64,000 nt of DNA, from assembly GCA_024642205.1 (NCBI GenBank), contig JAHEBQ010000025.1, forward strand, positions 1 to 64,000, read 5' to 3'. The notes beneath the pieces were generated by a model that saw only the letters and a list, made by a program, of their open reading frames with translations, was not told where the DNA came from and ran no database searches. Origin of the DNA: Planctomycetaceae bacterium (GTDB lineage: Bacteria; Planctomycetota; Planctomycetia; Pirellulales; Pirellulaceae). The position numbers and the translations under genes are program-made. Of this stretch, positions 1-7,969 are shown piece after piece (the stretch's first letter is position 1; each line of letters begins with the position of its first letter).

Positions 1-221
1 TGAAATTCTTCGCAACTGACCAAGCCCGTTTCATAGCTGTTTTGCAAACCCGAATCGAAAATCGCCTGGCGAACCTGCTCGGGGGGGACACCGGAAACCG
101 ATGCGACCTGCTGACAACCACGTTCGTGATCGAAACCCAGCACGACCTTGCCGAGATCGAAATAGATGAAATCAATTGTGGGTGGGATGTCCCGGTGACG
201 GCCTATGGTGTTCTCGCGCAT
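1..221 (-). CDS. HAD-superfamily hydrolase, YihX-like (partial, 5' end only)
   Basis: The frame runs off the left edge; about 73 N-terminal codons are visible from an ATG at 221. Near residue 18 it reads IDFIYFDLGKVVLGFD, the HAD motif I in its DxG form (first Asp kept, second Asp replaced by Gly), as in YihX/sugar-phosphate-phosphatase-type HADs with DxGNVL. The following QAIFDSGLQNSYETGLVSCEEF matches the cap region of that subgroup, where a YETG-x-x-s-x-EEF pattern is common. The family dephosphorylates small phosphorylated metabolites; the substrate cannot be told. The core and motifs II-IV lie outside the window. The call rests on motif I plus the cap segment. Confidence 0.75.
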   Translation of the reverse strand, partial: MRENTIGRHRDIPPTIDFIYFDLGKVVLGFDHERGCQQVASVSGVPPEQVRQAIFDSGLQNSYETGLVSCEEF

Positions 222-579
222 CAGGTTGCTCGCTTAATTTTGCTCATGTTTCGTATAATGTACGGACTACGGCGATGTTCGGGCAGTCGTCCTTGGCCCC
301 GGTCAGGTCGTGCCCGGTGGAAATCCAACCCGGCAAGTTGCATTTCACAACCCTATTCGGTTATCCATTGCGTATTCGGTAATCCGTTGCATTGAATCCG
401 CGAAGAAAAGCGATGCACGGTCCCGCATGCATTTTTCTCCGTCTAAGTGTCCAGCTAGTCCGTTCCAGTCAGAGGAATGGGGGTAAAATGCAGACTTGGA
501 GTCACTGAGACGTATAATTCGAACCTGGCAACTCAACGTCGCAACCCAACCCAGCCGAACACAGCAAGGAACTTGATAA
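222..579. other. Divergent intergenic region
   Basis: This 358-bp stretch separates the minus-strand HAD gene from the plus-strand MoxR ATPase gene, so it should hold both promoters. A perfect TATAAT lies at 513-518 and another at 254-259, but neither has a convincing -35 at 16-18 bp. Short open frames cross it on both strands without family resemblance or start signals, and I do not call a gene. Confidence 0.5.
513..518 (+). promoter_or_regulatory. Possible -10 box for the MoxR/VWA genes
   Basis: Perfect TATAAT 61 bp before the ATG at 580. The hexamer 17 bp upstream (489-495 area) is a poor -35 match, so this is suggestive only. Confidence 0.35.
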
Positions 580-2001
580 ATGTCGTCTGTTACTGTCTCG
601 AAAGCCACCAATCTCCAGGAATTGATCGAAAGCGGCTGGACATCCCAGTCGGTCAAGCAGGAAATCCGCCGGAACTTTCTCCGCCAACTTGCAGCTGGAA
701 AAGAACTCTACCCTGGCATCATTGGTTATGAAGATACCGTAATCCCCGAAGTCAATATCGCGCTGATTTCTGAACACGACATGCTGTACCTGGGAGAAAA
801 AGGACAGGCCAAAAGCCGATTGATGCGCGGACTGATCCGGTTTCTCGATGAAGAAATCCCATACCTTGACGTTCCCGGCACGCCGTTTCATGAAGACCCG
901 CTCAAACCGTTGAGCAGGATCGCGAAGGAATTCATTGCCCACCACGAACCTGCTGCGGTGCCCATCCAATGGTGGCACCGTAACGATCGTTACGCCGAAC
1001 GACTCGCTCCCGGAACCAAGTTTGCCGACATCATTGGCGAAATCGACCCCGCCAAACTCGCCGGTGGCGTCAGCATGTCGACCGAAGAAGCATTGCATTT
1101 TGGTTTGATCCCGCGAATGCACCGAGGCATTTTTGCCATCAACGAACTTCCTGAACTCGATGAACTCGTGCAGGTCGGTCTCTTCAACATCCTTGAAGAA
1201 CGTGACGTGCAGATTCGCGGCTACCCTGTCCGTTTCGATATCGATGTGATGATTCTTTTTTCGGCCAACCCTTCAACCTTTAACCGGAGTGGCAAAGTCA
1301 TTCCGCAATTGAAGGATCGAATCGGCAGTTCGATCCAGACACATTATCCGGTCGATCGCGACCATGGCATCCAGATCACCGATCAGGAATCAGAAGTTGA
1401 ACTCGACGGAGATTTCCCTGTCCGGGTTCCGTATTTCATGAAAGAGATTTGCGAACAAATTACCCTCCAGGCCCGCAAGTCAAAATACGTTGACCAGCAG
1501 TCCGGAGTGAGCGCTCGATTCAGCCTGGCCAATTATCGCACTATGGTTTCCAGCGCCCGTCACCGGAGTGTCGTGCTGGGCGAGTCGCCGGCCGTTCCCC
1601 GAATCAGTGATTTGGGTCATCTGTACACGTCGGCATTGGGAAAGCTGGAACTGGATTTGATGGGCAGCCATCAAATGTCCGAAAAACAGGTTCTGGACAG
1701 CATTATTGCCGAAGCGATCAAAATCGTGTTCGAAGAATACGTTTCCGACCACGGCTTGGCCGAGATCGCCGAAATTTTCGGCAAAGGTGTGAAGATCGAA
1801 GTCGGCGACATGATCCCGTCGTCTCAATACGCCGAGCGGCTCAAGCGTGTTCCGCCAGCGTGGGAAAAGGCGTTTGAGATCAATGCGTCCGACGACGAAG
1901 CCGTTCGCGCGTCATGCGTCGAGTTTATTCTGGCAGGCCTGTACTCCATGGATCGGATTTCACGAAGCCAGGTACACGGACATTCCGCTTACGAACTATG
2001 A
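580..2001 (+). CDS. MoxR/YehL-like AAA+ ATPase (often annotated as magnesium chelatase-like ATPase)
   Basis: 473 residues. Visible AAA+ elements are a Walker A-like loop GEKGQAKS at residues 72-79, a Walker B region [11 protein letters not shown] at 183-193 in which the usual Asp-Glu is Asn-Glu, and a sensor-1 segment SANPS at 228-232. The text between them ([14 protein letters not shown] type) is characteristic of MoxR-like ATPases that act with a VWA partner as chaperones for metal insertion or complex assembly. The next gene, 182 bp downstream, encodes that VWA partner. AAGGA at 566-570 sits 9 nt before the ATG. The chlorophyll-type 'magnesium chelatase' label is only by fold; no other pigment or cobalamin gene is near. 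The client is unknown. Confidence 0.88.
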   Translation: MSSVTVSKATNLQELIESGWTSQSVKQEIRRNFLRQLAAGKELYPGIIGYEDTVIPEVNIALISEHDMLYLGEKGQAKSRLMRGLIRFLDEEIPYLDVPGTPFHEDPLKPLSRIAKEFIAHHEPAAVPIQWWHRNDRYAERLAPGTKFADIIGEIDPAKLAGGVSMSTEEALHFGLIPRMHRGIFAINELPELDELVQVGLFNILEERDVQIRGYPVRFDIDVMILFSANPSTFNRSGKVIPQLKDRIGSSIQTHYPVDRDHGIQITDQESEVELDGDFPVRVPYFMKEICEQITLQARKSKYVDQQSGVSARFSLANYRTMVSSARHRSVVLGESPAVPRISDLGHLYTSALGKLELDLMGSHQMSEKQVLDSIIAEAIKIVFEEYVSDHGLAEIAEIFGKGVKIEVGDMIPSSQYAERLKRVPPAWEKAFEINASDDEAVRASCVEFILAGLYSMDRISRSQVHGHSAYEL

Positions 2002-2183
2002 CCCAGTCCGACTTTGAAGGTGAACCTCGTTCCGACGTCACACTGGACCAGCCAGTCAATCGGAACGGCCTCCGTTGCCGAAAATGCAACCCAACCCCCG
2101 TTCCGTCGATCCCCTGGTCACCTGAAACGCGGTCACGATGACAAGAATTCCCATGGCCTGACTTTTCAACACCCATCAATATC

Positions 2184-3887
2184 ATGTTCAGCAAAAAGAA
2201 GATCGGTGGCGTCGTCCAAACGTACATGAAGTACGACCCGGTCAGATTCCCAAGCCCAACCCAGCCGCCACCTGATTTTGTTTCACCGATCATGAACCAG
2301 ATGCTGGCTTACGGGAGCATGCGCGAATTGACCGAGGAAGAACTGGCGCGGGCGGTCCGGCTGGATCCGGAGCAGTTCAAAAACCTGGGCCCAGGCCTCG
2401 ACCTGATGAAAGCAATCCTCGAGGAGCGAAAACGAAAAATCCTCGAAACCTATGAAACAAAAACAGTAGAACTGAAAGCTCGTAAGAATTTTCACAAGCA
2501 CGCCAAAAACGGTCCACAAATCCCCAAATCCGTCAGGGAGTTTTTCAAGGAAGCGATACAGCAGGAGCAGCTTTATGACCTTGAGCGGATGTACTACCAG
2601 GTCGGCGACGATACAGATCCATTGGCCCAACATCTGGCTCAACTGATCAGTCGCCTGGCCACAAAATACGAAATCGACGAACTGGTATCAAAATATGATT
2701 TCACCGGTCGTGAACCGCTGTCGGTGCCCCTGGCCCTTGAGATCAAGGAAGAATTGGAAAAGATTGACGAGCTTTTGAAGCAACTGGAAGAGGCCAGGGA
2801 CACCGCCCAGATCGCCATTCTCGACTTGGAGAAACTGGGCGAGTTCATGGACGAGGAAACCATGCACTCGCTGGAAGAAATGCAGCGAACGATCGAGAAC
2901 TATGTCAAGGAGGCAGCTGAACGCCAGGGACTTGAGAAAAAAGACGGTCGGTTTCATCTGACACCGCAGGCCTACCGTGTGTTTCAAGGCAAACTGCTGG
3001 CCAGGATTTTTGCCAACCTGCAGGCCTCGCGATCCGGCCGACATGAAGGCAACATCGTCGGGGAGGGAGCTGTTGAGCTTCAATCGACCAAGCCGTATGA
3101 ATTCGGCGACTCACTCACCCACATGGATATTCCACAGACGTTTATCAATGCGATGTTGCGAGGAGGAAGCGAGCTTCCGATTCGATTGAAATCCGAAGAT
3201 ATCGAGATCCACAGAACCCGAAACAATCCTAAATCCGCCACAGTCGTGGTCATGGACATGAGTGGTTCAATGCGCTACGACGGCCAGTACATCAATGTCA
3301 AACGGATGGCCCTGGCAATGGAAGGATTGATTCGAACCGAGTATCCCGGTGACTACCTGAATTTCATCGAGATGTACACGTTCGGAAAAATTCGCCGGAG
3401 CGGTGAGATTATCGACCTGATGCCCAAGAACGTCACGATCCATAACCCCTGGGTTCAACTGAAGGTCGACATGAGTCGCGACGATGTCAGCGAGCACATG
3501 GTGCACCAACATTTCACCAATATTCAACATTCCTTACGACTTGCCAGACAACTGCTCGCTGGCCAGGACACTCCCAACCGGCAAGTCGTCCTGATTACGG
3601 ACGGACTGCCCACAGCGCATTTCGACGACAACATGCTGTATATGCTCTATCCCCCACACCCACTAACCGAAGAAGCCACGATGCGCGAGGGGGCGATGTG
3701 TGCTCGAGAAGGGATTACCATCAACACGTTCCTGGTCCCGAGTTGGTCGCAGTCAGAAGAGGACATACGGTTTGCCCACCGATTGAGTGAAAAGACCAAG
3801 GGCCGCGTCTTTTTTACGGCTGGTGGCGACCTCGACCGGTTCGTCGTATGGGATTACCTGAATCGCAAACGCGAGATTCTGGGATGA
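2184..3887 (+). CDS. VWA-domain protein, partner of the MoxR ATPase
   Basis: 567 residues. The N-terminal half is charged and helical, rich in Glu and Lys (about residues 90-250), with likely coiled coil. The C-terminal third is a von Willebrand factor A domain with an intact MIDAS motif DMSGS at residues 358-362 and a later LITDGLP segment. VWA proteins encoded next to MoxR ATPases bind metal through the MIDAS and act as adaptors or co-chaperones for the ATPase. Same strand as the ATPase gene with a 182-bp spacer, so co-transcription is likely but not proven. No signal peptide; a cytoplasmic complex is expected. What it matures is not indicated by the neighbours. Confidence 0.9.
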   Translation: MFSKKKIGGVVQTYMKYDPVRFPSPTQPPPDFVSPIMNQMLAYGSMRELTEEELARAVRLDPEQFKNLGPGLDLMKAILEERKRKILETYETKTVELKARKNFHKHAKNGPQIPKSVREFFKEAIQQEQLYDLERMYYQVGDDTDPLAQHLAQLISRLATKYEIDELVSKYDFTGREPLSVPLALEIKEELEKIDELLKQLEEARDTAQIAILDLEKLGEFMDEETMHSLEEMQRTIENYVKEAAERQGLEKKDGRFHLTPQAYRVFQGKLLARIFANLQASRSGRHEGNIVGEGAVELQSTKPYEFGDSLTHMDIPQTFINAMLRGGSELPIRLKSEDIEIHRTRNNPKSATVVVMDMSGSMRYDGQYINVKRMALAMEGLIRTEYPGDYLNFIEMYTFGKIRRSGEIIDLMPKNVTIHNPWVQLKVDMSRDDVSEHMVHQHFTNIQHSLRLARQLLAGQDTPNRQVVLITDGLPTAHFDDNMLYMLYPPHPLTEEATMREGAMCAREGITINTFLVPSWSQSEEDIRFAHRLSEKTKGRVFFTAGGDLDRFVVWDYLNRKREILG

Positions 3888-3939
3888 AACATCTCCTGTA
3901 TTCGACCGGTACTCTGCTGTTCCCTCGGTCGTCAATCGC

Positions 3940-4224
3940 GTGAGCTTTCAAACAGAACAGCCTCCCCGGTTTCGATTGGATGGATCGTGTTCGTCATTCC
4001 CGCGGCCTGATCTGATTCTCAAGTCACCAAGGATTCAGAAGAAAATGAACGAAGCCATCGCCGCCCGAATTCATGAAATCCAGGCAGCTGCCAAGAAACA
4101 GGTCATGGGTGCCCTGGCCGATGAGCAAACGGCAAAACTTGAAGAGCTGATCGGCGAAGAATTCAAACGCAACCCCAAGAACTGGCAAGAACACCAGCAA
4201 AGAACGTTGACTCGCAGCCAGTAG
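3940..4224 (+). CDS. Small hypothetical protein, possible gene remnant
   Basis: 94 codons from a GTG at 3940; an internal ATG at 4045, preceded by a purine-rich AGAAGAAA, would give a 59-residue protein that is more protein-like. The segment around ALADEQTAKLEELIGEEF resembles the LTxxQ-type tail of secreted Spy-like planctomycete proteins, which often end with 'EQ-x-K-x-x-x-L-x-G-x-x-F'. No signal peptide or other Spy-like helices precede it, so it may be a decayed fragment or a genuine short cytoplasmic protein. It lies 52 bp after the VWA gene. Low certainty. Confidence 0.4.
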   Translation: MSFQTEQPPRFRLDGSCSSFPRPDLILKSPRIQKKMNEAIAARIHEIQAAAKKQVMGALADEQTAKLEELIGEEFKRNPKNWQEHQQRTLTRSQ

Positions 4225-4303
4225 AACTGACGGGCCGTTGAAAACCGGGGGCGCTCAAAACGTCTCGCGTGGTCAAGGCAGGGTTCGGAACAAAAAACGC
4301 GCG

Positions 4304-4987
4304 TCAAAACTCAATTTCAGGCAGATCGATTCGCTCGGATTTGGCGGAGATTTTCATCCAGTGATACGAGCGGTCCTCCACGACATCCTCCACCGGAGAG
4401 AAAAACACTCCGATCGACGCGAACTGCTCTTTCGTCATTTGTTCGGTATCGACTCCCCGTTGATTCCGGGACACGATCAACAGGTAATAGCCAAGCCCGT
4501 TGCCGTAATTGGCATCGATAATCACATCGAACTGCCCATTTTCATCGGCCCGGACGACGGCTCCGCCGAGCTCATGGATTCGATCAATCGCGTCATTGTC
4601 GAGGGCCTTGAACGTGCCCGGATTGACCGACTCACCCGGTGCGCGGACATCCGGCTTCCTGTCTTGGGGCAGCAACATCACCACCGCACCTTCATCGGCT
4701 CGCAGATCTCCGTCAACCCGGTAGGCCACACTTCCGATGACACGGCAATCAATCAGCCGATTGATTTCGGCACCGGAGTTGGAAGTCAGGTTTCCGACCA
4801 TCATGCCAAAAATGAAAAAGGTTGTCGCGATCAGCCCGAGCAACGCGGCTTGAGAATAAACCGCCCAGCGCGGGACTTCGATCAGCTCACTCCACGATGC
4901 CGGTTTGGTATCAGCGGCCGATTCCGGATCGGGCGAATCGGGTTGTTTTGCGACCGAGTCACTTTTTGATTGAATCGTTTGTGCCAT
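4304..4987 (-). CDS. Membrane-anchored protein with carboxypeptidase-regulatory-like domain
   Basis: 227 residues. A polar N-terminus of about 45 residues is followed by one hydrophobic segment (about 46-66, ALLGLIATTFFIFGMMVG), then a beta-rich domain: GSVAYRVDGDLRADEGAVVMLLP, later GQFDVIIDANYGNGLGYYLLIVS. This alternation of 'G-x-V-x-Y...GAVV-x-LLP' and 'D-E-N-G-x-F' is the pattern of carboxypeptidase-regulatory/CNA-B-like folds, common in planctomycete exported proteins. Probably a bitopic protein with a periplasmic domain; function unknown. It is read opposite to both neighbours and is likely monocistronic. Confidence 0.7.
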   Translation of the reverse strand: MAQTIQSKSDSVAKQPDSPDPESAADTKPASWSELIEVPRWAVYSQAALLGLIATTFFIFGMMVGNLTSNSGAEINRLIDCRVIGSVAYRVDGDLRADEGAVVMLLPQDRKPDVRAPGESVNPGTFKALDNDAIDRIHELGGAVVRADENGQFDVIIDANYGNGLGYYLLIVSRNQRGVDTEQMTKEQFASIGVFFSPVEDVVEDRSYHWMKISAKSERIDLPEIEF

Positions 4988-5177
4988 GGCAACGAGTGAG
5001 TTTCGGTTAGAAGGTTGGTGGCAATGACGCGAAATTGGAAGCCGGTATGATACTCAGCCTATTCCTTGCAGATCCTGTCAGGGAGCACGAATCCGGCAAA
5101 CTTCCGGCATCGTTGAACCAGGAGGGAGTTTGACTTTCGAGAAACCTCATCTGCATCGAAACAAGCTTATCGAAGTT

Positions 5178-5206
5178 TTGTTAATTCAGTATGATTGCAC
5201 TATAAT
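5178..5206 (+). promoter_or_regulatory. Sigma-70-like promoter for the hydrolase-fold gene
   Basis: TTGTTA (5178-5183), 17-bp spacer, perfect TATAAT (5201-5206). Transcription would start near 5213. This places the start codon downstream of 5213 and so rules out longer in-frame starts at 5130 and 5205. Confidence 0.65.
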
Positions 5207-5267
5207 GAATTGGGGCAACCAGAAAAAAGGAAATGAGCCGTTCGGCCATTTCCTCAGGGAGAAATCA

Positions 5268-7865
5268 ATGTACGAACGGCGTTTTTCTCGTTCGCGGTGT
5301 CTTGGCAAACAATTTCCCGTGCCAGGTCCTCACGACCAGGCCGAAATCGCGGGGCGAATTCTTTTTCAAAATCGGTCCGGAAAATCAGGCTTCGACGTTG
5401 GCAACAGGATGGCGACATGCAAGTTCGTGCTTTTCGGGCTGGTGCTGTTTTTCGCACCCGCCCTGGGTGCAGGGCATTGCCTTGGTCAGGCTGATCGTGC
5501 CCGGGTCGTGACCGTTGATTCAGGTGTTCAATTTGAAGGACAGATCTTCACGCTCAAGGAAATCAGTATTTCCTCGGTGGCCTTCAATCCGTATGGCAGC
5601 CGGGACAACATCGTGGTGGTCACCGACGGTCTGCGAAGGGTCTTCCTGGGGGATAGCCACGTGCGAAACCTCGGTGACTCGAATCAAGGTAACGAGATTT
5701 CATTCGATGTCTATCAGAAAGATTACAAGGGTACCGAAGGGAGCGGCACGTTCGTCGGCGTTGGACCCTTTGACCAATACGGACATCGGGATTTCACCAT
5801 TGGAGTTCAAACCAAAGGCGGAACGGCAGTCCAGCGAACGTACGTTCAGGGAATCACCCGCATCACGCCACGATATTGTGTGCTGAAGACTCTGATCGGA
5901 AATGACACTGCGCCACTCAAACAGTGGACGATGCACATTTCCACTGGCACCGTCCCCAAGGACGTCTTGCGCAACGTGTTGTATACGCGAATCAAGGAGC
6001 CTGACAAGCCGGATGAGTATTTTGATATTGCCTACCTGTTTCAGCAAATGGGCGACTTCAAACTGGCGAGTGAAGAGCTGAGACAAATCGAGCTGAAATT
6101 TCCTGATCTCAAGGAGCGAATCCGCGACGCGCGCGATCAGCTTGGACAGTTGATGGCCCGCCAGATTCTGCGCGAAATCGAATTGCGTAAGGACTCCGGT
6201 CAATTTGATTACGCGTTGCAACTGGGACGTGTCATGCTCGAAAGCAAAGATCGACTTGCCGGCGCCATCCTGGCGGAGTTTACCGATATCGAGGAGCAGG
6301 AGCTTGGCGCCCGGAAACAGGTCGATGAGTCCCGGCAAAAGGTGCTTGCGCTGACCCGTGATGTACGCAATGTCAATGACGAACAAATCGCTGCGATCAA
6401 GCGTTTTGAAAATGAGCTGGAAACCGATTTGAACCGCTTCAACGAACCGCGTTTGTCTGCCTACCTGAGACTGGCAGACGCTGCGGCAATGCCGGACCAG
6501 CAAAAACTTGCGCTGGCGATCAGTGGATGGCTGCTCGGCAGCAACAATGCAATTGAAAACCTGGCGGTCGTTCAATCGATGTTCACCGTCCGTGACCTGG
6601 TTCTGGAATACTTGAGCGACGGAACACCGGCTGAACGTCGGGCCGCAATCCTGGTGGAGCTGGCCAGGTACGAAGCCGGCGCACCGCAGTTTCTTGATCA
6701 GATGATCCAGCAAATGAAGCCGGTCGACCCACCACCGGAGATCGAAAATTACGTGGGTGAGGAGCCGATCCAATTCACCATCGAGATTCCCGGCACGCTG
6801 GCCAACCCGGAGCCGATGACATTCCGGTGCCTGGCTCATTTGCCACCGCAATACAACCCCTATCGCAAGTATCCATTGGTATTGACGCTACCCGGCGGAA
6901 CGCAAACCGTTGAGCAGAATCTCCAGCTGTGGTGCGGAAACTACAACGAAAAACTGAAAATCCGCGAAGGAAACGCGATGCGCAATGGATATGTGGTCGT
7001 CGCCGTCGACTGGCGCGAGCCTGGCCAGTTCCGATGGGGCTATACGGGTCGCGAGCACCGTGTGGTTCTGGACGCACTGTACCTTGCCATGCGAAAATTC
7101 TCGATCGATAGCGACAAAGTCTTTTTATCCGGACATCGCGACGGAGGCGATGGCGCCTACGACATTGGAATTTCGCATCCGGAGCACTGGGCGGGTGTGC
7201 TGGGGTTTTCCGGCAAGTTCGGGATGTACATCGACAAGTACTGGGACAACATGCATGTCCCGCTGCCGCTGTATTGTGTCAATGGACAGAAGGATTTTCC
7301 TGGAATCAGCAGCATGGAATACGCCATCAACAAGTGGATGAAGCCAAAATACGTTAATCCGACCTGGGTCTGGTACATTGGACGGGGCAACGAGCTGTTT
7401 CTGGAGGACCTTCCGATGGCCTTCAAATGGATGCGAGGACAAAAAAGACAATGGCCTGACCGCGGTGGATTCAGCTTTGAATGCAACGCATTACGACAAT
7501 GGGATACCTACTATTGGTTCTTCGAGATGGCGGGCATTCCCGCAGACCGCGTCGTTCCACCCGAACTGTTCAGCTCGACCAAGGTATTCAACCAGGTGAC
7601 CATCTCGGGGGAAATCGTCAAACCCAATGTTTTCCGGCTCGGCCCAACCAGCATGAAAATAGACGTCGATTCGACGTTATGGATCTCGCCGCAATTCGCC
7701 GACTTGAATGAGCGTATCGAAATTCGGGGCAGGGGAGATTTCAAAGGGTTTGTGCAACCATCCCGGAAAGTCATCCTGGACGATGTGCTCCGGCGTGCCG
7801 ATCGGGAACACATTTACTATGCCCGGATCGATCACGAAGACGGAAGTTGGAACGTGAAAGAGTAG
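5268..7865 (+). CDS. Secreted alpha/beta-hydrolase-fold protein, catalytic residues apparently lost
   Basis: 865 residues from the ATG at 5268, which has AGGGAG 8 nt upstream and lies inside the transcript predicted from the promoter at 5178. An alternative ATG at 5409 begins directly at the hydrophobic segment (CKFVLFGLVLFFAPALG), so the longer form would carry a 47-residue n-region. The middle (about residues 220-450) is helical and TPR- or coiled-coil-like. The C-terminal third has the hydrolase fold typical of planctomycete peptidase/esterase-like proteins, but the nucleophile elbow reads SGHRDGGDGA (Arg where Ser belongs in GHSxGG) and the expected GRGHE motif reads GRGNELF. Probably a non-catalytic binding protein in the periplasm or at the surface. 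Convergent with the next gene. Confidence 0.8.
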   Translation: MYERRFSRSRCLGKQFPVPGPHDQAEIAGRILFQNRSGKSGFDVGNRMATCKFVLFGLVLFFAPALGAGHCLGQADRARVVTVDSGVQFEGQIFTLKEISISSVAFNPYGSRDNIVVVTDGLRRVFLGDSHVRNLGDSNQGNEISFDVYQKDYKGTEGSGTFVGVGPFDQYGHRDFTIGVQTKGGTAVQRTYVQGITRITPRYCVLKTLIGNDTAPLKQWTMHISTGTVPKDVLRNVLYTRIKEPDKPDEYFDIAYLFQQMGDFKLASEELRQIELKFPDLKERIRDARDQLGQLMARQILREIELRKDSGQFDYALQLGRVMLESKDRLAGAILAEFTDIEEQELGARKQVDESRQKVLALTRDVRNVNDEQIAAIKRFENELETDLNRFNEPRLSAYLRLADAAAMPDQQKLALAISGWLLGSNNAIENLAVVQSMFTVRDLVLEYLSDGTPAERRAAILVELARYEAGAPQFLDQMIQQMKPVDPPPEIENYVGEEPIQFTIEIPGTLANPEPMTFRCLAHLPPQYNPYRKYPLVLTLPGGTQTVEQNLQLWCGNYNEKLKIREGNAMRNGYVVVAVDWREPGQFRWGYTGREHRVVLDALYLAMRKFSIDSDKVFLSGHRDGGDGAYDIGISHPEHWAGVLGFSGKFGMYIDKYWDNMHVPLPLYCVNGQKDFPGISSMEYAINKWMKPKYVNPTWVWYIGRGNELFLEDLPMAFKWMRGQKRQWPDRGGFSFECNALRQWDTYYWFFEMAGIPADRVVPPELFSSTKVFNQVTISGEIVKPNVFRLGPTSMKIDVDSTLWISPQFADLNERIEIRGRGDFKGFVQPSRKVILDDVLRRADREHIYYARIDHEDGSWNVKE

Positions 7866-7969
7866 GCTGAGGGCTGAACGCTTGCATATCAAGCCTCAAC
7901 TACCGGCTACGCTTCCGAATTGACCGCAACAAAAACAGACGCACAAATTTTCGGAATCGGGTGTCAAGA

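Noticed and set aside
580-2001. Reading the AAA+ gene as a true magnesium chelatase subunit
   Set aside because: No pigment or cobalamin genes nearby and the sequence fits MoxR/YehL-like ATPases with a VWA partner.
5130-5267. Longer in-frame start of the hydrolase-fold gene
   Set aside because: The strong promoter at 5178-5206 puts transcription start near 5213, downstream of these start codons.
5700-6851. 383-codon minus-strand open frame
   Set aside because: Antisense shadow of the hydrolase-fold gene with no recognisable domain.
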